This document shows, piece by piece, positions 14,573 to 22,400 of a stretch of 28,118 nt of DNA (position 1 is its first letter; every line of letters begins with the position of its first letter). Position numbers and translations under genes: made by a program. Source of the stretch: a virus. Location of the stretch: positions 1 through 28,118 of the IMG/VR virus record IMGVR_UViG_3300021424_000190. One strand, written 5' to 3'. Below the pieces are notes generated by a model. It searched no databases and was not told where the DNA came from. It was given only the letters and a program-made list of their open reading frames with translations.

Positions 14573-15490
14573 TCAGTAGCGGATGTATGGCAAGAGTGTC
14601 AAGTTGGCAGGATTCGTTCTGTAACCACCTTGAGGATCTGTGTCTGTAATATTCGTTATAGCTGGGTCGACTGAGATATTGGTAAGTCCTAGTTTGTCTG
14701 AGACGTTAGCGAAGCCAGTATCAGTCAGAAGATTGGCAGAGTTCTGGTTGACCGTGAGGTTAGCACTCGCGAAGTTCAATGGTGGGCTATACGTGTCATA
14801 AAACGGTGAATAATTCATGTCCGGAGTGATGACCGTATTGTTTGTCCCGACGGATACGCCAGTGTAGTCGATCTCATACATCGTGATCACGTGGGCGTGC
14901 CCCGGATCTGGAACTGTGTGGGTGTGGCCGGGATCATCCCCAACATGGGTGTGCCCCGGATCATTCACTCCGTGCAAGTGCCCCGGATCGTTGACCGCAT
15001 GAGTGTGACCGGTATCGGTAATCTTGTGGCGGTGACGTCCGAGGGTGTTCACCTGGGAGCTGCCAAATGCTCGCCCAGGATCTAGAGAGTTCACAGGCCC
15101 CCAGCCGCGCAACATCTTCCCTCTAAGGTCCGGCAAGTTGAACGTGGTCATGCCATCCCCAGGCCCAAACGTAACGCCAATGGTGGAGAACAGTTTCGGA
15201 TATTGCCGACGTTTCACAGAGGTGCCGTCACAGAGCAGATATCCGTTCGGGACGAAGCTAGAAGAGTACCAGATCAACGAACCAGGGGGAACGATGCCTC
15301 CGGGAACAGGAGGTACGTAGGGTCCGATATTGTTGCCGTCCCGCAACCATTGGGCCAAGACGTTAGCTTGCCCCGAACCACTGTTCGGTGTGACAAACCA
15401 TGTCTGACCGTCGCTAAGGAGAACGAACACCAACGTGTTCTGAACATTAGCGTATCGCGCCGAAGTAATGAGAACGTTTGTTGGCAACAT
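14573..15490 (-). CDS. Short tail fibre/needle-tip protein with collar domain (305 aa)
   Basis: A 305-residue protein with the same plan as its 301-aa neighbour. An N-terminal module ends GNNIGPYVPP (residues 1-61). The collar domain spans about 66-145 ([59 protein letters not shown]). Six HxH motifs sit at exactly 9-residue spacing (153, 162, 171, 180, 189, 198) in DPGHTHxV units. A 40-residue Tyr/Asn/Pro head (about 201-240) is followed by a return stretch with AN/AN/AN/TN/TN every 9 residues from 243 to 279. It ends NLTLLPYIRY. The head shares no obvious sequence with that of the neighbour, suggesting a different receptor. It starts 1 base after the 255-aa gene and stops 1 base before the 301-aa gene. 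Confidence 0.88.
   Translation of the reverse strand: MLPTNVLITSARYANVQNTLVFVLLSDGQTWFVTPNSGSGQANVLAQWLRDGNNIGPYVPPVPGGIVPPGSLIWYSSSFVPNGYLLCDGTSVKRRQYPKLFSTIGVTFGPGDGMTTFNLPDLRGKMLRGWGPVNSLDPGRAFGSSQVNTLGRHRHKITDTGHTHAVNDPGHLHGVNDPGHTHVGDDPGHTHTVPDPGHAHVITMYEIDYTGVSVGTNNTVITPDMNYSPFYDTYSPPLNFASANLTVNQNSANLLTDTGFANVSDKLGLTNISVDPAITNITDTDPQGGYRTNPANLTLLPYIRY
14891..15034 (-). repeat. Six HxH repeats, 27-base period (305-aa tip)
   Basis: HRH, HTH, HLH, HTH, HTH and HAH at a perfect 9-residue period with a repeated DPGH context. Adjacent units are similar at DNA level (recurring CCCGGATC). Coding repeat, predicted metal-binding needle strand. Confidence 0.88.
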
Positions 15491-15491
15491 C

Positions 15492-16259
15492 TTAGGTTCG
15501 GATTATCGGCAGAAGTGCGATGTTAGCGGGACGGGGACCACCGACCACGCCGAAGTTATCAACGGTCATTCCAGTCACCGCTGGGGCCAGAGTGATCCCT
15601 GTGACCTGGGTTGCCAGAGTCACGCCCGTATTGGCGATTTTAACGGTAGTACCAGTGGGGGCACTGTTTAGGATAGTAATTCCTGTCTTACCAGAGGACC
15701 ATTGCGGACTCGTAAGACGATTCATATCAGTGATGAAAAAGTCATTATTGTTTCGAAAGCAACCACCACCACCGTTGATGGGTGCGTAAACTTCACGATT
15801 GCAAGTCGTGATTAAGATATAGGTGTGGGTTCTAAATGGGTTTACGCCAGTAAAGTGGGAGTGATCCGCAGTGTTGGCGTGTGCGTGGTTAGAAGTCGTT
15901 GGGTGAGTGTGGGCACCGGAAGATGTGGGGTGCTCGTGCTCTGGGTCTGTCACACCATGGGTGTGAGTTTGATTCCGGAACACGCCATGGGAATGCTCCC
16001 TGTTTACGCCGTCTTGGTAAGTGAACGGGGCGCGACCAGGATCCCCCAATCCTAGAGCAAAACGACCCACAAGATCGGGAAGACCGAACGCGAAGTCATC
16101 TCCTCCATAAGTATTACCGATGTGAACGTACAAGTCAGGGTAATCGGCTACCGCAACAGAGCGCCCATCGCACAATAACCAGCCCACGGGTGGTTCTGGT
16201 GCGGCTGACCACATAATGGTCCCCGAAGGGACACCGAGGTTTTGGGGGATAGCTGCCAT
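15492..16259 (-). CDS. Short tail fibre/needle-tip protein with collar domain (255 aa)
   Basis: A 255-residue tip protein that lacks the long N-terminal module and starts almost directly with the collar domain (residues 10-85: PSGTIMWSAAPEPPVGWLLCDG, YVHIGNTYGGDD, FGLPDLVGRFALGLGDPG). Six HxH motifs lie at 89, 99, 108, 117, 125 and 133, so the spacing drifts between 8 and 10. The head (about 136-190) is larger and contains two Cys (about 153 and 167) and Gly/Asn-rich loops. The return stretch uses TG pairs at 192, 202, 211, 220 and 229. It ends [10 protein letters not shown]. Its start overlaps the collagen fibre stop (TAATG). Probably a third, differently targeted receptor-binding tip. Confidence 0.86.
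   Translation of the reverse strand: MAAIPQNLGVPSGTIMWSAAPEPPVGWLLCDGRSVAVADYPDLYVHIGNTYGGDDFAFGLPDLVGRFALGLGDPGRAPFTYQDGVNREHSHGVFRNQTHTHGVTDPEHEHPTSSGAHTHPTTSNHAHANTADHSHFTGVNPFRTHTYILITTCNREVYAPINGGGGCFRNNNDFFITDMNRLTSPQWSSGKTGITILNSAPTGTTVKIANTGVTLATQVTGITLAPAVTGMTVDNFGVVGGPRPANIALLPIIRT
15855..15995 (-). repeat. Six HxH repeats, near 27-base period (255-aa tip)
   Basis: HSH, HTH, HEH, HTH, HAH and HSH with spacings of 10, 9, 9, 8 and 8 residues. Same predicted metal-binding needle strand as in the two following genes, but with Ser/Thr/Ala-rich linkers instead of DPG. Confidence 0.82.
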
Positions 16260-17797
16260 TACCAGTACGTGACGACGGCTTGAGCGATGTAGTTGCTATC
16301 GTAAAGTATAGTACTCTGAGCAATAATCGTAACCGTGAAGGCATCACCAGGAGCCACAGGAGCGCTTACTCCGTCCCAGCCCATAACCAAAGTTGCAGTG
16401 TTGCCAGCACTGATACTCCAACCGGAGTTTGAGCCGTTAACAGTCAAGGAGGGGCATTGGGCTCGAATGGATAGTGTTTGACCGGCTGGATTGGAGCCGG
16501 CGGGTATTCCAACTCCAGAGACCACAACCGTAAAGCCGGTTATGTTGGCGGGTAATGTGAAACTCTTAGTGTTGATTGGTAGACCCAGCCCATTTGTCTG
16601 CAGGTTTATCTGCTCAACCATGACCCGAGTGCCAGAGCCAGCGGGACCAACTGGACCTTGAGGACCTGCAGGACCTTGAGGACCCGTTGCCCCAGTGGCG
16701 CCAGCAGGACCTGTGGCGCCTGTTGCGCCTGTGGGTCCTGGGGATCCTTGCGAACCTTGGGTTCCTTGCGGACCGGCAGGGCCAGTGGCTCCGGTTGGGC
16801 CTTGAGCGCCAGTTGCTCCAGCGGGACCGATGGGCCCTTGGGGGCCTGCGACACCTTGCGGACCCTGGATTGGACCGGCATCATTCCAGTTGCCAGCTCC
16901 ATCATAGATCCACAGAGTGTTCGTGGCAGTAACGAGGTAGGCATCACCCTGGCTCGCAGGTGTCGGGAGGTTAACGACATTGGCAACCGTGCCAAGGAAG
17001 TCGAAACCAGGACCAGGCTGCCCTTGAGGACCGACAGGGCCGATTGCGCCCTGAGGACCCTGAGTTCCAGTGGGGCCTACGGGGCCGATTGGCCCCGCGC
17101 TTCCCTGAGGACCGGCGGGACCCTTCGGACCGACTGGGCCAGCGGGACCGATTTTCTCAGCGTACAGAGATTCGTCTACGAGCTCAGTGATCGTCCAGGA
17201 CCCGAAGCCTCCTGCTCGGAAGGTGCCGACTGCGTTTGTGCAACGAACTTTGACTGGGACTTCCTCAGTGGGGTTATAAACGAGGCTGATACTCGTTGTG
17301 ACAGAAGCTACGTCAGTATTTGTCGTTGGAATGGCAACGAAATCAGAGCCAGGATGCAAAGGAACGTTAGTGTCGGCGTTCACAAGCTCGAAGTTCGCGG
17401 CGCCAGCTGTCGGGTTGCTGAAATCAAGCGGGTTCAGTGTTACCGAGATCAGATAAGCACGGTAAGGAAGTAGAGAGATGCTAGTTCCACTCGTCAGGCT
17501 TAGATTGAAAGAGTCAGCAACTTCCCAGTTCGTGAGGTCCCCACCCGTAGTAAGGGGTCCCTGCGTTGCACTCGGTACACAGGTGATCCACGCAGGGGGA
17601 CCAGGTTTCGGGTAATCCGGTGGGATATACGGAGCGATCTGGCCGCCGCGATACACCCACTGGTTGAGTTGCTGAGTTCGAAGGTTCGTGAACTCGTTCG
17701 GATAAACGATCGCGGTGGATGCGTCGGCGTAGGTAACCTGAACAGCCGACTGATTCGTGCTGTATACGTAAGCAGCGGAAACAATAGCAGGAAGCAT
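16259..17797 (-). CDS. Collagen-like tail fibre protein (512 aa)
   Basis: A 512-residue fibre. Residues 1-60 are an N-terminal module ending [10 protein letters not shown], shared in pattern with the 301- and 305-aa tips. Residues about 75-210 are a beta domain. Then come two collagen-like Gly-X-Y blocks: residues 217-263 (about 15 triplets) and 312-389 (about 26 triplets), rich in GPA, GPQ and GAT. Between them is a 47-residue domain with [13 protein letters not shown]...[10 protein letters not shown], a familiar insert in phage collagen-like proteins. A C-terminal beta domain follows (390-512). Bacterial and phage collagen repeats form stable trimeric rods without hydroxyproline. It stops in a TAATG overlap with the 255-aa tip gene, suggesting joint production of shaft and tips. 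Confidence 0.87.
   Translation of the reverse strand: MLPAIVSAAYVYSTNQSAVQVTYADASTAIVYPNEFTNLRTQQLNQWVYRGGQIAPYIPPDYPKPGPPAWITCVPSATQGPLTTGGDLTNWEVADSFNLSLTSGTSISLLPYRAYLISVTLNPLDFSNPTAGAANFELVNADTNVPLHPGSDFVAIPTTNTDVASVTTSISLVYNPTEEVPVKVRCTNAVGTFRAGGFGSWTITELVDESLYAEKIGPAGPVGPKGPAGPQGSAGPIGPVGPTGTQGPQGAIGPVGPQGQPGPGFDFLGTVANVVNLPTPASQGDAYLVTATNTLWIYDGAGNWNDAGPIQGPQGVAGPQGPIGPAGATGAQGPTGATGPAGPQGTQGSQGSPGPTGATGATGPAGATGATGPQGPAGPQGPVGPAGSGTRVMVEQINLQTNGLGLPINTKSFTLPANITGFTVVVSGVGIPAGSNPAGQTLSIRAQCPSLTVNGSNSGWSISAGNTATLVMGWDGVSAPVAPGDAFTVTIIAQSTILYDSNYIAQAVVTYW
16622..17150 (-). repeat. Collagen-like Gly-X-Y coding repeats
   Basis: Two 9-base-period blocks within the 512-aa fibre, about 16622-16866 and 17009-17150, separated by a non-repetitive insert domain. 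The GC-rich triplets create long open frames on the opposite strand that are not genes. Confidence 0.88.
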
Positions 17798-17799
17798 AA

Positions 17800-19368
17800 T
17801 CAGGTCTTAATGATTGGGAGAAGCGCGATGTTCTTCGGACGAGTTTCAACTCCGCCTTCCAAGGAGATGGGTTCAGAACCGTCTTGTTTCCTAACATCGG
17901 TCAAATCGCCACCGGTAGTCTTCTGACCAGTCATCTGCTGGCTCTCTGCGGGAGCCAACACACCACGAGAATCCTTGAAGCCAGCGGCGTAGTCACCGGT
18001 GTTCAAGCTCAGAACGTGACGGTGGCTTGCGAAAATGTCATTTTGAGACGAGCCAAAAGCACGACCGCTGTCAACCCCACCGGTGGCTCGATTGTCCCAA
18101 CCACGAAGGAATTGACCGCGAAGATCGGGAATTTGGAACTGCGTTGCGGGAGTGGTTAGTGATGTGAAAGTTCGACCAATTGCCGCATAAAGTGCCGGAA
18201 AGGAGTCGTTATTTAGCGTTGCTCCATTGCAGAACAACCACCCTGTTGGTGGTGTAACACCTGCGAACCACTCCACTATACCCGCAGGAAAGGAGCCAGG
18301 AGGAACTGCGTCAACAGCCAGAACACCATTAGCAGTAACGTTGAGACCAGCACCGACAATAACACCACCAATTGCTCCATTTGTAGCGGGAGTCGCGTAG
18401 ATGGTGCCATCGCCTGTGACTGCAAGTCCGGCACCTGGTTTTGTCCCTCCAATTTGAGCAGAGGTTGCCGAAGCCAAACCGATAGTTCCGGTGGTAGTAA
18501 TAGGTCCACCTGTGATACCCGGTCCTGTCTGAATTTGTGTAACAGTTCCTGTTCCAGTCCCGGCCATGTTAATTGTGCCGTCGGGGTCAATGGTGACATT
18601 GTTCCCTGGTTTAACACCACCAATCTCAGCGGTAGTGGCGGGTTTTAGGATCAGAGTACCTTGGGTTGTGATGGGTTGCCCATCGAGTGTTCTCAGACCG
18701 GTTCCTGCATCGATCTTGGTAACAGTTCCGCCTTGTCCAGCGTTGATTGCTCCTGCGCCAGCAATCTGGATCCAAAGTTTAGTGGGACCGCCGTCATTGA
18801 ACAAGACAAAGAGAGAACCGGTATCATCATTCCACCAAAGTGTACCAGCAGCGGTAATATCTGGGTTGGGTTGTTGATCGGAAATGATAACGGCACCACC
18901 ACCTCCGGAGCCTCCAGCACCTACTTGCACCCATTGACGACCGTTGGGATCCTCATAGAGGACGTACATTTCACCGTTGTAGTCGTTCCACCAGAGCGCA
19001 CCTTCGGGATAAGCCTCTAAATCAGGCGGACTGGACTGAACAATTACTTTGGCGAACCTTTGTTCAGAAGGATCACAATCGGCCCAAATGGAGCCGGTCC
19101 AAATCTTCAGGGTTTGATCATTGACGTCAAACCAAAGCTCGCCTTTTGAATTCCCTGTCGTTCCCACAGGATTGGTGTTTGGTGGCGCGATACCAACGAA
19201 ACAAGGTCCGATTTTAGTAAGGAGGCCGTTACTGTTTGCGAAAAACAGTCCCGGCTCCGCGGCATCGATGTTTACTGCTGGCTGTCCTGCGAGCAGTTGT
19301 GTAGGATCCGGTCGATCTTTTGGAACACTTGACCGGAGTAATTGAATCTGAGTAGCGGAAACAGCCAT
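17800..19368 (-). CDS. Multi-module tail fibre protein with collar domain (522 aa)
   Basis: A 522-residue protein. The N-terminal 55 residues ([29 protein letters not shown]...PGLFFAN) are a module known from phage structural proteins. Then come [16 protein letters not shown], two 'GALWWND..G.(M/L)(Y/F)VL(Y/F)' domains (about 115-200), three to four 'IGG(V/T)KPG..(V/L)....DGTI' beads (about 235-340), and a collar domain ([55 protein letters not shown]). It has a single HxH (SHRHV) and a short C-terminus ending [10 protein letters not shown]. Unlike the three needle-tip proteins it has no HxH array, so its end may be shorter and more like gp12. First gene of a five-gene unit, 40 bases after a GGGTAAAA motif, with no Shine-Dalgarno. 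Confidence 0.83.
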   Translation of the reverse strand: MAVSATQIQLLRSSVPKDRPDPTQLLAGQPAVNIDAAEPGLFFANSNGLLTKIGPCFVGIAPPNTNPVGTTGNSKGELWFDVNDQTLKIWTGSIWADCDPSEQRFAKVIVQSSPPDLEAYPEGALWWNDYNGEMYVLYEDPNGRQWVQVGAGGSGGGGAVIISDQQPNPDITAAGTLWWNDDTGSLFVLFNDGGPTKLWIQIAGAGAINAGQGGTVTKIDAGTGLRTLDGQPITTQGTLILKPATTAEIGGVKPGNNVTIDPDGTINMAGTGTGTVTQIQTGPGITGGPITTTGTIGLASATSAQIGGTKPGAGLAVTGDGTIYATPATNGAIGGVIVGAGLNVTANGVLAVDAVPPGSFPAGIVEWFAGVTPPTGWLFCNGATLNNDSFPALYAAIGRTFTSLTTPATQFQIPDLRGQFLRGWDNRATGGVDSGRAFGSSQNDIFASHRHVLSLNTGDYAAGFKDSRGVLAPAESQQMTGQKTTGGDLTDVRKQDGSEPISLEGGVETRPKNIALLPIIKT

Positions 19369-19386
19369 ACGTGAATCTAATCGTCA

Positions 19387-19401
19387 ACCAAGATGTTCTT
19401 G
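19387..19401. repeat. Small inverted repeat between fibre genes
   Basis: CCAAGA-TGT-TCTTGG, a perfect 6-bp palindrome with a 3-base loop, lies between the GGGTAAAA motif and the start of the 522-aa gene. There is no T-tract, so it is not a terminator. It could be an RNA hairpin in a leader, or chance. Confidence 0.4.
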
Positions 19402-19407
19402 GAGTTG

Positions 19408-19415
19408 TTTTACCC
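19408..19415 (-). promoter_or_regulatory. GGGTAAAA junction motif (copy 6)
   Basis: The minus strand reads TCGGGTAAAAC, with the TAA stop of the giant gene embedded. The 522-aa gene starts 39 bases on. Confidence 0.5.
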
Positions 19416-22400
19416 GAAACCGATGGAGTAGAAGGTTGCTCCGGAGGGAGGTGCGGAAGAGAAGATGATTATACTTCCTGATGTGTTGTAAGCATTTCCG
19501 GCGCTTTGAACGATACCACCAACAGCCACCATGACATAATGAGCTGCTTTGGGGGCAAACGCTACACCTTCTACCAGCATTTGGAACTGAGTGCGCGATC
19601 CATCGAATGGGGCATCCAGCAACACAAGTTTGACATCCACACCACCAGGACCACCAGAGGCACTAAGGGTTCCGTCTGGTGTGATGGACAAACCTGAGCC
19701 AACCTTGATACCACCTAACTTGGTTGCAGTTGCGACATTAAGGGAGAGGGCGCCATTTGAACCTAAGATAAGACCAACATTAGGTTGAACAAACACGCCA
19801 CCAAGATCAGTAGCGGTTGCGGGACCCAGAGTGATGTTACAAGTGCGGCCATTTGGACCTAAGCCTGAGTTCGTAACACTAAGACCATCTGCAGCGGTGG
19901 CAGTGATGTTAGTGAAAGAATTCTCAGCTTTGACTTCGAGTTCCGCGATACCAGCTTGAACATTGGTTGCGGATAGTCCAGCAACGGGAGACAAGCTAAC
20001 ATTGACTGCCGCGATTGCTGTGTTCTCGAAGTCAATGGTGACCCAAGCTGCCGGTTGGCCTTGTTCCCTCTCTACAACAAACCAGTCTCCAGACTGAACA
20101 CCGGTTCCAGGAATAACTGCTCCAGGAGGGCCAATAAGACCAGAAGTGGTAACCAGGACGTAGTAATTGTCGGGGACTTGTCCTGCGGCTGGTGCTTGAG
20201 CGCCGACTGTGAGATAAGCAGAGCCGGCAGGAGTGACTGAAGCAACAACACCAGTTCGGGAGTTGTAAGTACCAGCGAGAACGTTGGAACCTGTAAGAGC
20301 AGCAATCTTAGCGTTCAGCTGAGAAGCGGCAAACTGAGTTAGGGCGAGTTCCTCGGACGATCCAGTAACGTCATTTGTGAGTTGAGTCACACCCACCGTG
20401 CCAACGTTGGCACGCAGAGTGTTGATTGTTAGTGTCGTACCATCATTCGAAGAACGAATCGGAGGCGAGATACCAGCCGAAAGCCCACCGGCTCCACCCA
20501 CATTACAGAATTCCACACGATCCTGAACCTGAAGCTCTAGAGCTTCCAATGCGAGCTGCACATTGGTAGCTGATGTGATTCCAGAAATCAGCGGATTGAC
20601 GATAATGTCGCTTGCCTGCTTGCTTCCCTCGCTGGCATTGAGGGTGCCGTCTGGATCGATTGTTAGGTTTCTTCCGACTTTGACGCCGCCTAACTGAGTC
20701 GCCGAAGCAATCGCCAGTGATAGAGAACCGTTGCCACCGAGGAGAATACCACTGGAAGGCCCTTGAACAAACACACCCCCGAGATCCACTTGAGTAGCGG
20801 GCCCAAGGCGGATTTGAGCTTCTCTTCCTCCGGGTGAAGGAGCAGTCAAAGTAATTGAAAGGGCATCCACACCAGGAGCGGTCACATTGGTGATGGATTT
20901 TTCGGCTTTTACCTCTAGCTGCTCAATGCCTGTTTGAACATTGGTGGCAGACAAACCAGGAACGGTAGACAGAGAGACTTGACTAGCAGTAGTAGTCTCG
21001 TTCTCAAAGTCAATCGTAATCCAGGCTGCTGGGAAGGTTGGTGTGTTCTCCACAACAAACCAGTCTCCAGACTGAACTCCGGTGGCGGGGACCACAGCAC
21101 CCGGAGGACCGATTTGACCTGATTTAACAACCAAGAGGTAGTAATTGTCAGGAATGCCAGATGCGGCAGGGGCTTGTTGGTTGATTCGGAAGTAAGGAGA
21201 ACCAGCAGGTGTCGTAGTGACAACAAGACCAGTATTGGAGTCGTAAGTACCAGCCAGAACGTTTCCACCAGTAATGGCTTCGATCTTGCTGTTCAGTTGA
21301 GCCGCGGCTTTTTGCGAAAGAGCAAGAGTTTCTGAAGTGCCAGTGAAGTCGTTTGTCAAGGTTGTGAAACCTTGAACTCCCACGGTAGCCACCACGGGGG
21401 TTAGTGTTATCGTTGTACCTTGGTTAGAAGTTAAGGAAGGCGCAGACACGGTTGCCGCCAGTCCCAAACCATCAACCTTACAGAATTCGACTCGGTCTTG
21501 GGCCTGGAGCTCAAGTGCTTCGAGACCTTCCTGAACGGTACGAGCACCATCGATTCCGGGGATCTTATCGATTTGAATGCCAGAGGCTTGACCAGAACCG
21601 TCAGTGCTAAGAATTCCATCGGCGTCGATTGTCAAACCTTTGCCTACTCGGATGCCACCAATATGGGCAGCAGATGCCGCAGCAACGGAAAGACCGCCAG
21701 AAGCTGTAAGATTCAGTCCAACAAACGGACCAACATACACACCCCCTAGATCCACGGAATTAGCCGGATTGAGGGAAATGGTCGCCGTTCCTAGAAGCCC
21801 AGGAGTGTAAGGAGACTGAGTGACGGTAATACCGTCGTTTCCGCTTTGAATTGTGCCAAAAGCGGACCACAGCTTCCCGGTAACTTCTGTAAAACCAGAT
21901 TGAACATTACTTGCGCCCAAACCAGTAACAGGTGCCAAATAAACATTGGCGGCCACTACATCGCGATTCTCAAAATCAATCAGAAGCCACTCAGGGACGC
22001 CAATGTCATCTTGAACGATGAACCAGTCGCCAGATTGAGCTCCGGTAACAGGAACAACAGCGCCTGGTGGACCGACAGTACCTGTGACGATAACAATGAC
22101 GTAGTAGTTATCAAGGTCAGTTCGAGCAGCGGGTGGTATTCCTCCAGCTCTAAAACCTTTCGCATAACCCGCAGCCGTGGTTGTAACCATGAGGCCGGTT
22201 TTAGCGTTGTAAGTACCGGCTAGAATGTTGACACCGACCAGTGCGTCCACCTTAGCATTCAGCACCGAAAGTGCGAACTGAGTGGGGGCGATTACCTCCG
22301 ATATCCCAGAAGGGTCGTTAGTTAGCTGAACGATACCTGGTTCAGTTGTAGACGCACTCTTCAGTCCGATTTGAAGAGTGGTTCCGTCATAAGCCGTGGC

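Noticed and set aside
14891-15034. Regular 27-base repeats that could be mistaken for a CRISPR or iteron array.
   Set aside because: The repeats are in frame, encode a perfect 9-residue HxH period in a collar-domain protein, and have no unique spacers.
13666-16259. Diversity-generating retroelement targeting the fibre tips.
   Set aside because: No reverse transcriptase gene and no template-repeat copy with adenine-specific differences is visible in the window.
16658-17473. Plus-strand frame of 271 codons, Arg/Cys/Ser/Thr-rich.
   Set aside because: It is the antisense of the collagen-like Gly-X-Y repeats, whose periodic codons suppress stops in other frames. Its composition is implausible for a protein.
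5447-19410. T4-type late promoters (TATAAATA) before fibre genes.
   Set aside because: I looked in each gap between fibre genes on the coding strand and did not see TATAAATA or a close match. The recurrent element there is GGGTAAAA.
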